Shown: one piece after another, positions 33,824 to 43,463 of the stretch | Numbering within the stretch: position 1 is the first letter of the stretch | How the letters are laid out: each line of letters opens with the position of its first letter | Source: Anaerolineales bacterium UBA2181 | GTDB taxonomy: Bacteria; Chloroflexota; Anaerolineae; Promineifilales; UBA4811 | Direction: 5' to 3' | DNA length: 64,000 bases | Assembly (NCBI GenBank): GCA_002328075.1 | Contig: DCVT01000015.1 | Span: 84,858-148,857, forward strand | Made by a program: the position numbers and the translations under genes | The notes under the pieces: generated by a model | What the model was told of the DNA's origin: nothing | The model's database searches: none | Seen by the model: the letters and a program-made list of their open reading frames with translations, nothing else

Positions 33824-36388
33824 TCAGGGAACAAACTGAATGTCGTCCACGTAGGTCCAGGTGTTGTACCAACGGTCAAAAGCGCTCCAATTCTCCAGCC
33901 GCAGTGTGATATTGCGCCCTGCGTACGGAGCTACATTGACATCAAAATACTCCCACCCCTGCGACTGGGCCGGGTTCGTGCATCCATAGACGACCGTCTG
34001 GTTGCCGTCCATCTTGACTACACTTCCGTTGACGACAATCTGGAAGCGGTCATAGTTCTCGTCCACGAATTTGTCCTGACTGAAGATCCGGTACCAGACG
34101 CGCAGCTTGGTATAACCGCTGGCCGGCACGCTGATGGTGCGCTGGGCCCAGGCAGAACCGAGGGGAACACCATCGTTGCAGGGGTAGGCCGGGTTGCCGA
34201 GCAATGCAGCCGAGGTTCCGGAGTGGCGATCCGCAGTGGTTACGGACTGGGACAGCTCGCCCCCATGCGACCATCCGGCCCAGCCATCCTCAAAGCCGCC
34301 GTTGTCCAAGGGATAGTACCTCCCTACCACGATCGGTAGGTAGACTTGGCTCTTCTCCACAACGGTCGTGGCTACGGTGCTGGTCCCGCCGATGTTGCCT
34401 GCCAAATCGGTTGCCCTCACGCGGAAGGAGTAATTGTGATCGAACTGCACTGCCACCGGCGTGGATGGCCCAAACTGATCAGACGAGAGGGAGGTGTTAG
34501 CATGCCAGGTCTGCCAGGGGTTGTTATCCACCCTGTACTCGACCTGGTACGTCGCGATTCCTGAGCCGGGCGCAGGGTCAGCGCCTGACCACGTGACGGT
34601 CCACGAGCGCTGCCAGACCTTGACCGGCGAGCTGACGCTCGCCGAGGGCGCGACCGTGTCGCGGACCGTATTTCCGTCACCGCTGCTCGAGGCGGCCGCC
34701 TCCGAGTTGCCGGCGTTGTCCGTGGCTACGGTTTGAAAGTAGTAGGTTCCATCGCCACTCGTTGGGCTGAAACTAAAGGTGCCGCTGGTTCCGGTTGAGC
34801 ACTGCCCGCTGGCGGTCCAGGTGCCACCGGAGCCGAACTTGTACCAGAGGCAGGTCTGGTTGGGGCCGGAGGCAGCGTCGCTGACCGTCCAGGCCACCGG
34901 AATCGGGCCCCCGTTGTCGTAGGCGGGCGGATTGGCCTGGGACGCCGGGGGCAAGGTGTCACGAACCGTGTTGTCGTCACCGCCGCCGGCAGCGGCGGCC
35001 TCCGAGTTGCCGGCGTTGTCGGTGGCGACGGTCTGAAAATAGTAGGTTCCGTCGCCCCCGGTCGGGTTAAATTCCCAGGTGCCGCTGGTTCCGCTTGAGC
35101 ACTGCCCGCTGGCGGTCCACGTGCCACCAGAGCCGAATTTGTACCAGAGGCAGGTCTGGTTGGGGCCGGAGGTGGAGTCGCTGGTGGTCCAACCGACGGG
35201 GATCGTTTCGCCGTTGTCGTAGGTGGGCGAACTGGCGGTGGATGACGGGGGCACGGTATCGCGAATCGTGTTTGTGTCACCGCTGCCAGAGGCGGCCGCC
35301 TCCGAGTTTCCGGCGACATCGGTGGCAACGGTCTGAAAGTAGTAGGTGCCGTCGCCACTGGTTGGATCAAAGTTAAAGGTGCCACTGGTTCCAGCTGAAC
35401 ACAACCCGCTGGCCGTCCAGGTGCCGCCGGAACCGAACTTGTACCAGAGGCAGGTCTGGTTGGGGCCGGAGGTGGCGTCGCTGGCGACCCATATCACCGG
35501 AATGGTCCCACCCGTGTCGTAGGTGGGCGAATTGGCCGAGGACGCCGGGGGGACTGAATCCCGCAATGTCTGCCCATCACCGCTGCCGGAGGCAGCCGCC
35601 TCCGAGTTGCCGGCGTTATCGGTGGCCACCGTCTGAAAGTAGTAGGTTCCATCGTCACTGGTTGGTGGGTTGAAATTGAAGGTGCCGCTGGTACCACCTG
35701 AACACAGCCCGCTGGCGGTCCAGGTGCCGCCGGAACCGAACTTGTACCACAAGCAGGTCTGGCCAGGGCCGGAGGTAGCGTCGCTGGCGGTCCAACCCAC
35801 CGGAATCAGCCCGCCGGTGTCGTATGCTGGCGGGCTGGCCGACGACGTCGGCGCTACCGTGTCATACATCGTGTTGGTGTCGCCGTTCCCAGCAGGGCCA
35901 TCCTCCACGTTATTGGCGTTGTCGGTGGCAACGGTCTGAAAATAGTAGGTCCCGTCTCCGTTAGCGGCGACAAAGTAAAAGGTGGCGGATTCCGCCGTGT
36001 TGGTATAGCTGGTGGTGATCCAGTCGCCCGTGCCGAACTTGAAATGCAGGCGCACCAACTTGATCCCGCTGCCGGCATGGCCGTCAGACGCTGTATAGCT
36101 CACCGGAATGGTGGCTACCAGAGAATAGTTGGGTGAGACTGCGGTGGAGGTGGGGGGTTGATTGTCGGCGAGAGGAGTCCTGGGGGTCAACGCGTTGGCT
36201 GCGGGGTTGTTTGGTGCAACCACGGGCAGTGTAACAACCTGACGCGTCAGGTCTCCGGCAGCCTGGGCTGCGGCGGCTACCGCCGTCAGCAAGAGCAGTA
36301 GAGTTACCAGGACGGCTACTACTATCACCGAGGTGCGCCTGATTAGCTGCGCTCGACATCGTGTCGATTGATCAGTCTGGTTCCTCAT
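33824..36388 (-). CDS. Secreted Ig-like repeat protein with C-terminal carbohydrate-binding-like domain
   Basis: The 854-residue protein has a signal peptide (VIVVAVLVTLLLLLTAVAAAAQA) and five Ig-like repeats of about 100 residues. The last four each contain TCLWYKFGSGGTWTASG and GTYYFQTVATD, and a divergent sixth unit follows. Then VYLPIVVGRYYPLDNGGFE opens a jelly-roll domain of about 170 residues ending TWTYVDDIQFVP, like carbohydrate-binding modules. The repeats alternate proline-rich hinges (DTVPPSS). An adhesion or surface-layer role is likely. GAGGAG precedes the chosen ATG by 8 bases. No anchor or sorting signal was recognised at the C-terminus. Confidence 0.8.
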   Translation of the reverse strand: MRNQTDQSTRCRAQLIRRTSVIVVAVLVTLLLLLTAVAAAAQAAGDLTRQVVTLPVVAPNNPAANALTPRTPLADNQPPTSTAVSPNYSLVATIPVSYTASDGHAGSGIKLVRLHFKFGTGDWITTSYTNTAESATFYFVAANGDGTYYFQTVATDNANNVEDGPAGNGDTNTMYDTVAPTSSASPPAYDTGGLIPVGWTASDATSGPGQTCLWYKFGSGGTWTASGLCSGGTSGTFNFNPPTSDDGTYYFQTVATDNAGNSEAAASGSGDGQTLRDSVPPASSANSPTYDTGGTIPVIWVASDATSGPNQTCLWYKFGSGGTWTASGLCSAGTSGTFNFDPTSGDGTYYFQTVATDVAGNSEAAASGSGDTNTIRDTVPPSSTASSPTYDNGETIPVGWTTSDSTSGPNQTCLWYKFGSGGTWTASGQCSSGTSGTWEFNPTGGDGTYYFQTVATDNAGNSEAAAAGGGDDNTVRDTLPPASQANPPAYDNGGPIPVAWTVSDAASGPNQTCLWYKFGSGGTWTASGQCSTGTSGTFSFSPTSGDGTYYFQTVATDNAGNSEAAASSSGDGNTVRDTVAPSASVSSPVKVWQRSWTVTWSGADPAPGSGIATYQVEYRVDNNPWQTWHANTSLSSDQFGPSTPVAVQFDHNYSFRVRATDLAGNIGGTSTVATTVVEKSQVYLPIVVGRYYPLDNGGFEDGWAGWSHGGELSQSVTTADRHSGTSAALLGNPAYPCNDGVPLGSAWAQRTISVPASGYTKLRVWYRIFSQDKFVDENYDRFQIVVNGSVVKMDGNQTVVYGCTNPAQSQGWEYFDVNVAPYAGRNITLRLENWSAFDRWYNTWTYVDDIQFVP
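34676..35877 (-). repeat. Four tandem 300-bp coding repeats
   Basis: A segment beginning GTACCA in the + reading recurs at 34841, 35141, 35441 and 35744, giving periods of 300, 300 and 303 bases. Neighbouring units differ at few positions at the DNA level, so they were duplicated or homogenised recently. They encode the Ig-like units of the secreted protein. Confidence 0.85.
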
Positions 36389-36459
36389 CGCATTTTCTCC
36401 TCGAATCGTCTGCATCGTTCATGTCATCCAGCGTTCAATGACGCGCCACCGCACCGGGC

Positions 36460-37764
36460 TCACGGGCGTGGTGGAGGTTCAGCGGTCTTGGGTTCGGGCG
36501 GCGAAGCGGTTGGGGGGGAACCGCTGTCAGGCGTGTCCGTGATTTGTACCGTAGGCACCGGCGTCCGTGTGCGGGTGCTGGTAGGTCGCGGCGTGGGTGT
36601 GTTAGTCAGGGTAAACGTGGGCAGGCGGGTGGGTGTTGCCAGCTCGCCCCCCTCGTCGGTGGGCGCGGCGGTGGGCGATGGCGTGCGCGATGGCGGCGGG
36701 GTCTCGGTAGCGAGTGGGGTGGTGGTGAACGTCGGGGACACTGCCAGCGCGGTCGTTTCCATGGAGGGGGCGCTGGTCACGGCGGCAGCCGTCGCCAACA
36801 CAGTGGGCGTGGCCTTTGATTTGAACGGACCGGCCGTGAACGCCCAAACCCCGCCGACCGCTGCCAGCCCCAGGACGGCCAGAGCGGCGATGCCCACCCA
36901 AAGCCCAGCGGAACCGCCACGGTGCGCAACTGCAGAGGGCTTTTTCCCGGGGATCTGCATCAACACCACCGTGATGTTGTCATAACCGCCGCGCTTGCGT
37001 GCCAGCAGAACCAGTTCCTCGGCCGCCCTTTGTGGCGTTCGATTCTTCACCATGGTATCCAGAATGTCCGGGTCGGATACCATATCCGAGAGACCGTCCG
37101 AGCAGAGCAGCACTGTGTCCCCGGGCTCGAGCAGCAGACCTTGGTTCTGCTCGGACGGTGGAGCTGCCCCATTCCCCGGGAGACGAAGCCTAAGATCTAC
37201 CTCCATTTCGGACTGGATGCCCATGTACCGTTTGATGACGTTGCGGTTTGGGTGTGACCGGGCTTGCTGGGGGGTCAATCGGCCGGCGTCAATGGCTTCC
37301 TGGGCCCAGGTATGGTCAATGGTCAGCTGAAATAGCTGGTCGTTTCGCATCAGATAGGCCCGGCTGTCCCCCACGTTCGCCAAATAGAGACGCTGGTTCA
37401 TAATCACCGCCGACGTCATGGTCGTGCCCATGCCGCGAAAGCGAGCGTCCTGCTGGCCTTCCCGCACCACCTCGGCGTTGGCGGTCAGGTAAGCCTCCTT
37501 GAGATGACGCTGGAAATTGGGAGTGGTCACGGTGAGCAGGTATCCCTTGACCACGTCGACCGCCATACGACTGGCGCGTTCCCCGGCCTGATGACCGCCA
37601 ATTCCATCAGCCACAATCCCCACGAACACCTCGGTCCCGTCCTTTTCGGACAGGGTGTAGGCCGAGAAATCAGACCAATCCTCGTTGTTCTTGCCGGTCT
37701 CTCCCTGGTGGGTATCCATCCCGATTAGGATTGCTTTGAGGTCGTTGCTGGCTATCGGCTTCAT
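36460..37764 (-). CDS. PP2C-type Ser/Thr phosphatase with membrane segment
   Basis: Residues about 10-260 are a PPM/PP2C phosphatase with the metal-binding DTHQGETGKNNED, VADGIGGHQAGE, LANVGDSRAYL and LCSDGLSDMV motifs, all with their Asp residues. A transmembrane segment follows (LWVGIAALAVLGLAAVGGVWAF, about 280-305). The tail is Thr/Pro-rich and exported. It removes phosphates from Ser/Thr in proteins, and the kinase gene 36 bases upstream is its natural partner. The same kinase-phosphatase pairing (PpkA/PppA) controls type VI secretion. Confidence 0.92.
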   Translation of the reverse strand: MKPIASNDLKAILIGMDTHQGETGKNNEDWSDFSAYTLSEKDGTEVFVGIVADGIGGHQAGERASRMAVDVVKGYLLTVTTPNFQRHLKEAYLTANAEVVREGQQDARFRGMGTTMTSAVIMNQRLYLANVGDSRAYLMRNDQLFQLTIDHTWAQEAIDAGRLTPQQARSHPNRNVIKRYMGIQSEMEVDLRLRLPGNGAAPPSEQNQGLLLEPGDTVLLCSDGLSDMVSDPDILDTMVKNRTPQRAAEELVLLARKRGGYDNITVVLMQIPGKKPSAVAHRGGSAGLWVGIAALAVLGLAAVGGVWAFTAGPFKSKATPTVLATAAAVTSAPSMETTALAVSPTFTTTPLATETPPPSRTPSPTAAPTDEGGELATPTRLPTFTLTNTPTPRPTSTRTRTPVPTVQITDTPDSGSPPTASPPEPKTAEPPPRP

Positions 37765-37800
37765 ACTTTGCTCCTGCGTTGGTCTGATCTTTATGCCGTG

Positions 37801-39117
37801 TTAGCTGGTAGGTGTGGCGGTCGGCAGCGGCCGGGGTGTTGGGCTGGGCTTGGTGGGCACCGGTGTTGGTGTCCAAGGGCGCGGCGTGGCGGTGGCTGTG
37901 GCCCGCCACGTTGGCGATGCCATGCGGGTGGGTTCCGGTGGTTGTGTCATTTGCGTGTGGGTCGGGGGCAAGGTCCAGGGCGTTGTTGGGTTGGGGGCCG
38001 ACTCGGTAGCGGTAACGACCCGCGTGACAACGACCTCTGGTGCAGGATCGCCGACTCCGGGTAGTGAACCGGTCGCCAGGTTCCAACCCAGCAATCCCAG
38101 GAAACCCAAGGTGGTAAACGCGCTGATTGCCCACGGGACGGCACTCCCGCCCCTTTTACTAGTTTTCTCCAGGGTCGCGGGAGTAAAAATCCGTGGGGCC
38201 GGCACCAACTGCTCCAACCGAAAGACAAACTCCTCAGCTGACGGGCGTCGAATCGGCGCCTTGCTCAGCGCGTCCATGATCAGTTGCTCGACCTCGGGTG
38301 GGATTTCCGGGTTGTGCTTGCGCGGCAAGGTGGGTTCGCTGTTCAGGATGGCGGTGGTGATGTGGTCCTGAGATTTCCCCTCGAATGGGCGCCGCCCGGT
38401 GAGCATCTGGTACAGCACGGCCGCCAGGCCGTAGACGTCTCCGGCCGATTGATCCGTGACTCGCTCTGGCGGCAGCTGTCCGCGCACGAGCAGCAGCCGC
38501 TCGGGCGACATGTAATAGATGGAGCCTGCTTGCAAACCGATCCGCTCCAATTTGGCCGCAATGCCGAAATCCACCAGGACCGGTTCGATTCGCTGGTTGG
38601 CCTGAACCGCAGAGCGAAACAGCACGTTATCCGGCTTGACATCTCGATGGGCAATTCCTTTGCCGTGCATGTGAGCCAGCGCCAATCCCATTTGACAGGC
38701 GATTTCCGCGGCCTCGTCAACGGATAGCCGACCGTTCTTCCGGAGCAAAGACTGCAATGATCCGCCTTCCAGGTACTCCATGACAAAGAACCAAGGCGAA
38801 CCAGGCAAGCTGGTATCGCGCGCGATGACCGGATTGGCCCGCCGACCGCCCATGGGTATGGGATAAATGCGGACAATGTTGGGGTGGAGCAGCTGTTTGA
38901 GAACCTGCACCTCATTGTTGATGGCGTCGCTGAAGAAACGCTCTTCTTCGGGATTGCGGGCACCAGCGCGCATTACCTTCAGCGCCATGTAGACTAAGGG
39001 TCGGTTAGGCAGCTGGACGGCGGCTTTGCACACCACTGCCATGCCCCCTTGGCCGGTCGGAAAGGTCTCGACTACTGTGTAGGGACCTACCTGGCTACCG
39101 GGCGTCAAGTCGGTCAA
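37801..39117 (-). CDS. Ser/Thr protein kinase, membrane-anchored
   Basis: The 438-residue Hanks-type kinase has a glycine-rich loop (TGQGGMAVV), the catalytic Lys in MALKVM, HRDVKPDN and DFG in LVDFGIAAK, so it looks active. A membrane segment follows near residues 342-365 (AISAFTTLGFLGLLGWNLA) and then a Thr/Pro-rich outer tail. It lies between a VWA-FHA gene and the PP2C gene. FHA domains encoded nearby are expected to bind threonines it phosphorylates. Confidence 0.92.
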   Translation of the reverse strand: MTDLTPGSQVGPYTVVETFPTGQGGMAVVCKAAVQLPNRPLVYMALKVMRAGARNPEEERFFSDAINNEVQVLKQLLHPNIVRIYPIPMGGRRANPVIARDTSLPGSPWFFVMEYLEGGSLQSLLRKNGRLSVDEAAEIACQMGLALAHMHGKGIAHRDVKPDNVLFRSAVQANQRIEPVLVDFGIAAKLERIGLQAGSIYYMSPERLLLVRGQLPPERVTDQSAGDVYGLAAVLYQMLTGRRPFEGKSQDHITTAILNSEPTLPRKHNPEIPPEVEQLIMDALSKAPIRRPSAEEFVFRLEQLVPAPRIFTPATLEKTSKRGGSAVPWAISAFTTLGFLGLLGWNLATGSLPGVGDPAPEVVVTRVVTATESAPNPTTPWTLPPTHTQMTQPPEPTRMASPTWRATATATPRPWTPTPVPTKPSPTPRPLPTATPTS

Positions 39118-39158
39118 AATGCCACCTCCTCCAGCAGCGTCGTACGCGGAATCGGCAC

Positions 39159-41450
39159 CTAGTCAAAGTCCATTGGCACATAGGGCTGCGTGCTGATCTC
39201 GCCTCCGGCATCCTGGTCATCGATGGGCGGGGGTGGCGGGGGCGCCGTCGGCCGCACAGAACCTGGCGACACCATCGGTTGGGTCGACTCGAGATCAGGT
39301 TCAGGCTCAGCCGGTTCGTATGCCTCGGTGGCAAAGGGATCCACCGGTCGTTCTGCCGGCGCCGGTGTTGGCGTAGGTACACTCCGCGAGCCGGCAATGA
39401 CGGTGGCCGTAGAGTCCTCCTGTTTGGTTTTTCCCGGAAAGATGGCCTGCATGGGAATCGTCTGGTCCAGGACCGATCCCTTGCCTTTGGCGGCCGGCAT
39501 CGAGGATTTCAGCTTGAACTGCAGCCGGACCCGTCCCAAGTTGATGATGTCATCATGCTGCAGCCACTGTCCGTTGATCCCCACCTGTTCATAATTCACG
39601 TACGAGCCGCTGGTGCTCCCTTCGTCGTACATCATGAAACGCTCTCCCCCCTTGCGGTCCATCTCGTTGCTAATGCGGGCGTGGAGTCGCGAGACCGACC
39701 GATCGTTCAGCACCACCTGGGCCAACTGCTCGTCTCGACCGAGCCGTATGTTTTCACCAACCAGTTCGATGGGCGGTCTGGTCGGATCGTCCCCTTCCAG
39801 GACGACCAGATATGCCTTGACATCCTGTGTCGCCCGGGCTTTGTCCCGATCCACGAAAAACGGCTCGGTGATCTCTTTGACCTTGTTTACTACCGAGCTA
39901 ATTACCTTGGGAGGGCGGCGTACCAGGATGACCACCAAGACAAGCGCCAGCAGCGACACAACCAGGGCCCCTAGCGACCATACCTCTGGGTTGCAGCGCA
40001 CAATTCCCGTGATACCACTGTATTGGTCTTCACACGCTACCACCACCACGGGCGTGGGGGTGGGCATGGGGGTGGGGGTCGGGGTGGGAACCGGGGTCGG
40101 TGTGATGACGGTGATGCTCAACCGGAGTTCGTCGCTCTCCGATTGCATTCCCTGAACGTCCCGTACCCGGACACGGATCGAATGGGACCCGGCCTGCAGC
40201 GAGGTCAGGTTCCAGATAATCTGGCTGCAGGGTGGGACGCAGCTTTCGCTAGCCACCACTCCGTCCACCAGGAGATCCACCTTGTCCACCTGCCGTGGAT
40301 AGCCGTCGGGCCAATTCACCTCGAAATCAACCACCTGCGTTCGCGGTTCTATGTCCTGGACCGGCATCCTGGGATCATCGGTCCGACGGGTGATTTGGGT
40401 GCCCGGTGTCGGCTGGAGGATGATCACCTGCGGTGGCCTGACGTTGATGCTGAAACCAACCCGCGCCGACTTGCCCCCGGTTTCGAGGAGCAACTCGTGG
40501 CTGCCGGCGGAATAGAGCTTGGAAGTGTAAGTGAGTTGGTACTGCTCGCGCTGGCTGGTGAGCCTTGCGTACAGCGGTTCCAGCGAAACGCCTATCAGCT
40601 CGTCGAGGGGGGTGGGTTTGCGGCCCTCGGACGCCAACCGGTAGTGGTCTCCGTACGTGTCCAGCGACAGCCGTTTCATGTTGGACTCTGCCTGACCGCC
40701 CCAATTGTTGGCAGGACCAAAGATGATCGTATAGATCGGCACGTTCTGCGTGTTGGCAGTCCGGACAATGTCGGCTACCTCGCGGTCGCTGATCACGTCG
40801 ATGCCGTCCGAGATGACGATCACAGCCTGGAAGAGTGTGGACCGGGCCGCCTGCAGCTGGGCCAGTGCCCGCGAGACCAGGTCGTTCAGCGGCGTAGCAC
40901 TGATACCCTGAGGTATCTCGTATAAATAGGTGCCGTCGCGCACCGTATTCCTGAACGGCGTAAAGGCGGCCGTATCCTCAGGAAGCGGAGCCACCTTCTG
41001 AATCTCGGTGCTGGAAAGTGGCGCCAAAACGGCGACCTGATCCATACCTTCGGCCATGTAGGATTCGGCAAAGGTGTAGACAACCTGTTTGGCTTCCTCC
41101 AACCGTGTATAGCCCGTGGCTCCGTTCTGGCGAGTGTCAAGACTGGCGTCCAAGACGAACACCAGTTGGACGCCCACCTGCACATCGTCCACGGTGACCG
41201 GTAGGGCATCGCCATCCTCGCTCAACGCGAAATCCGCGGCGGTGAGCCCTGGCACGCGGCCGCGAGCGTCATCCGACACAATGGCGCGGACCGCAACGGT
41301 TGGGAAGGCAGAGTAATCCACCTTGCCTTGAGGCACGGCCACTTCAAAGACCTGCCCCTGAGCGCCCAACCATGTGGCGGGCGCTGCTCCAAGCAACAGG
41401 GCGATAACAAGCACAATGCGCCAGGAAGTGATCACCGATTGTCTGTTCAT
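39159..41450 (-). CDS. VWA-domain membrane protein with C-terminal FHA domain
   Basis: The 763-residue protein has a signal peptide, a von Willebrand A-like domain (about 90-290: QLVFVLDASLDT, AVIVISDGID) and beta-sandwich parts. A Thr/Pro stretch and a membrane segment near 485-510 (ALVVSLLALVLVVILVRR) follow. The cytoplasmic FHA domain (about 575-660) has IRLGRDEQ, SVSRLHARI and GSTSGSYVN. The usual MIDAS motif DxSxS is DASLD here, so metal binding may be altered. The layout lets an outside signal meet phosphothreonine binding inside. A paralogue is on the opposite strand at 49.5 kb. Confidence 0.85.
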   Translation of the reverse strand: MNRQSVITSWRIVLVIALLLGAAPATWLGAQGQVFEVAVPQGKVDYSAFPTVAVRAIVSDDARGRVPGLTAADFALSEDGDALPVTVDDVQVGVQLVFVLDASLDTRQNGATGYTRLEEAKQVVYTFAESYMAEGMDQVAVLAPLSSTEIQKVAPLPEDTAAFTPFRNTVRDGTYLYEIPQGISATPLNDLVSRALAQLQAARSTLFQAVIVISDGIDVISDREVADIVRTANTQNVPIYTIIFGPANNWGGQAESNMKRLSLDTYGDHYRLASEGRKPTPLDELIGVSLEPLYARLTSQREQYQLTYTSKLYSAGSHELLLETGGKSARVGFSINVRPPQVIILQPTPGTQITRRTDDPRMPVQDIEPRTQVVDFEVNWPDGYPRQVDKVDLLVDGVVASESCVPPCSQIIWNLTSLQAGSHSIRVRVRDVQGMQSESDELRLSITVITPTPVPTPTPTPMPTPTPVVVVACEDQYSGITGIVRCNPEVWSLGALVVSLLALVLVVILVRRPPKVISSVVNKVKEITEPFFVDRDKARATQDVKAYLVVLEGDDPTRPPIELVGENIRLGRDEQLAQVVLNDRSVSRLHARISNEMDRKGGERFMMYDEGSTSGSYVNYEQVGINGQWLQHDDIINLGRVRLQFKLKSSMPAAKGKGSVLDQTIPMQAIFPGKTKQEDSTATVIAGSRSVPTPTPAPAERPVDPFATEAYEPAEPEPDLESTQPMVSPGSVRPTAPPPPPPIDDQDAGGEISTQPYVPMDFD

Positions 41451-41461
41451 GCGTTTGCCCT

Positions 41462-42460
41462 CTATTGGTTCACTTTCGTATCATATGATACAGCCATCTG
41501 ACCCAGATAACCCCAGGCCTTTTCGAATACGGGCCAGGCAAAATGGCGCGCCTGGCCGTACCACGGGTCGTGGACGTAGACTCCCTGCTCGTCGTAGCCA
41601 AAGACCGTGAAGGTGTGTTCACCCCGAACGGCGTTCACCCAGGTTCGGCCATCATCGGTGTACCAGCCGGTCAGCTCAACCGGTTCCATGTCAAACGGTG
41701 CCCAGACAATGACCGGATGATCTGCCTGAATCTGTCGCCGTAACCATGCTGCGCCTTGTCCATTGAATGCCCGAACGTGGAGCCCCAGTCTTTGGAGGCC
41801 GGCCGCCACAGGCTGGGCGTACACACCGTACCCCCGGGGATAGAGCTGGCGCGGCGGGTCGTCAAAACTCGTACCGACAAAACCGACATTGGGGTTGCCA
41901 TTGGGGTCGTGACCGACGGCCAGGAACACCGTTTGCCAGGACAGGTTGAGCCCGTAGAACTGGGCAAGGTCAGCGGCCGACGTGAACTCGCAGTTAAGGT
42001 TTCGCTCCTGTTTGCTGAAAGGCACGCCGATGATCTGGTGCACACCGGCCGTTCGCGCAATTGGGGTGGGCGTTTTCAGGTCCTCGAGTGTGGATTGGTT
42101 GCTCGAGCCCGGTGCGGCACTCGTGGCCGGCGACGGCAGATCCGTGGGCGCAACCGCCGGCGGCAACGCGACCGATTCAGGTTCGGGCAGTAAAGGCACA
42201 ACGAGGTTGGTTGATGACCCCGATTGGTTGTCTGACCCGGTACGGTGGACCACCGTTCCAGCATTTCGTGCAAGACTGCCTTCCCTGGAGATCCATCGCT
42301 CACCCAGGTAAGCAAAGAGCAAAAGACAGGCGGCTATCAGAGCGGCCAGCAGCAGTCTATATGTCAGGTTGAGCATATCTGGCTGCCGGACGGCGGATAA
42401 CAGCGGGGGCAGCCTTGCCGGGCGTGGTGACGAGCCCGAATTGCCGGCCACCTGCCTCAC
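41462..42460 (-). CDS. C39-like cysteine peptidase family protein, membrane-anchored
   Basis: The 332-residue protein has a membrane/signal segment (YRLLLAALIAACLLLFAYLG) and a C-terminal papain-like C39_2 domain. Its candidate Cys is in NLNCEFTSAADLAQFYG, the His in GEHTFTVFGYD and the Asp in VHDPWYG, so the catalytic set appears complete. The domain faces outward. The GTG start overlaps the stop of the upstream lipoprotein gene by 4 bases and has GAGGTGG before it, so translation is coupled. An internal ATG 28 codons in, just before the membrane segment, is a weaker alternative. Substrate unknown. Confidence 0.78.
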   Translation of the reverse strand: MRQVAGNSGSSPRPARLPPLLSAVRQPDMLNLTYRLLLAALIAACLLLFAYLGERWISREGSLARNAGTVVHRTGSDNQSGSSTNLVVPLLPEPESVALPPAVAPTDLPSPATSAAPGSSNQSTLEDLKTPTPIARTAGVHQIIGVPFSKQERNLNCEFTSAADLAQFYGLNLSWQTVFLAVGHDPNGNPNVGFVGTSFDDPPRQLYPRGYGVYAQPVAAGLQRLGLHVRAFNGQGAAWLRRQIQADHPVIVWAPFDMEPVELTGWYTDDGRTWVNAVRGEHTFTVFGYDEQGVYVHDPWYGQARHFAWPVFEKAWGYLGQMAVSYDTKVNQ

Positions 42461-43395
42461 GGTGCCACCTCTAGGCGGGCGTCATCCCAGTACGTATCCT
42501 GGTTCCGGCGCGGTTGATTGGGAGAGGACCAGGCGAAAACGGTCACATAGTCGCTCTCAGAAGTGGCTTCCACGCTAAAGGCCGACCAGCCAGAGGTGGG
42601 ACTTTGGCGAGCTGACCACACGATGGAGTCAGCCTTGGGGTTACTTCCGCCCAACGGGTCGATTCCGATACGCATGCCCATATCGGCCGGGTTACACGAC
42701 TGGTCACTCGGGCAATCGCCAGAACCGTCGTGTGACCAGGCCTGGCCGTAGATGGTGAACCGTAACTTGACCCCCGGGGCCACCTGTACTCGCTGCATGA
42801 CGCCGGCGGTGTAGGTGCCAAAGGTCTTGAAATACTGCTGGGCGCGCTCGCCGCTGTGCACCCGGCTCAGATGGGGCGCCTCGGCCGGCTTGAACTCGGG
42901 GGCAAAGTCCGCGTCCGACCACTGGACATACCATGGAATCCAGCCTTCGGGCACATTGAACTCGGTTCGGCCGGCATAGGGCCCGTATTGGCCTTCGAAA
43001 CCTGGGTTGGTGAGCAGATTGACGCCGACTGGAACCACCGAGCCGGGCTTTTGCGTTGCAGCCGGCGGGCCGGTCGGCGAGGGCGATGGCGGACTGGTTG
43101 GAATCACTGCCCGACGGGTGGGAGTGATCTTGGGGGTGGGTACCGCAGTGGGCGTGGGCGGTCTGGTGGGCAGCGTGGTGGCGGTTGGAAGCGGTGGTGG
43201 TGTCTCTGAAGGCAATGCCGCCGTCACCAGTGGCTCGGCTGTCGGCGGATCGCCCGACACCAGGCAGCCGACACTAGAGATCACCAGGAGCGCGCACAAC
43301 CCGAGCCACGAGCGTACGTGCCCACGAGTGCGGCGGGTCCTGTCCAGTGTTCCTGGTACCGATCGATCAGCGATCCTACGCGTCGGACACGACAT
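42457..43395 (-). CDS. Lipoprotein with carbohydrate-binding-like domain
   Basis: The 312-residue protein has a signal sequence ending ISSVGC, a near-consensus lipobox, then about 90 residues of Thr/Pro linker. A jelly-roll-like domain follows, with NLLTNPGFEGQYGPYAG, VHSGERAQQYF, LRFTIYGQAW and a closing DTYWDDARLEVAP. This resembles CBM4/9- or CBM22-type modules. It is translationally coupled to the C39-like peptidase, so the two may work together at the surface. The start is uncertain by a few codons. Confidence 0.72.
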   Translation of the reverse strand: MSCPTRRIADRSVPGTLDRTRRTRGHVRSWLGLCALLVISSVGCLVSGDPPTAEPLVTAALPSETPPPLPTATTLPTRPPTPTAVPTPKITPTRRAVIPTSPPSPSPTGPPAATQKPGSVVPVGVNLLTNPGFEGQYGPYAGRTEFNVPEGWIPWYVQWSDADFAPEFKPAEAPHLSRVHSGERAQQYFKTFGTYTAGVMQRVQVAPGVKLRFTIYGQAWSHDGSGDCPSDQSCNPADMGMRIGIDPLGGSNPKADSIVWSARQSPTSGWSAFSVEATSESDYVTVFAWSSPNQPRRNQDTYWDDARLEVAP

Positions 43396-43463
43396 GCGCC
43401 AAGCTCCGCTCATTCACCTGTATTTTCCCCGTTTTGTCTGCTGTGTCAAGCAAAGTCCGATCC

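Noticed and set aside
34676..35877. CRISPR-like direct repeats
   Set aside because: The 300-base units are coding, in frame and contiguous, with no spacers.
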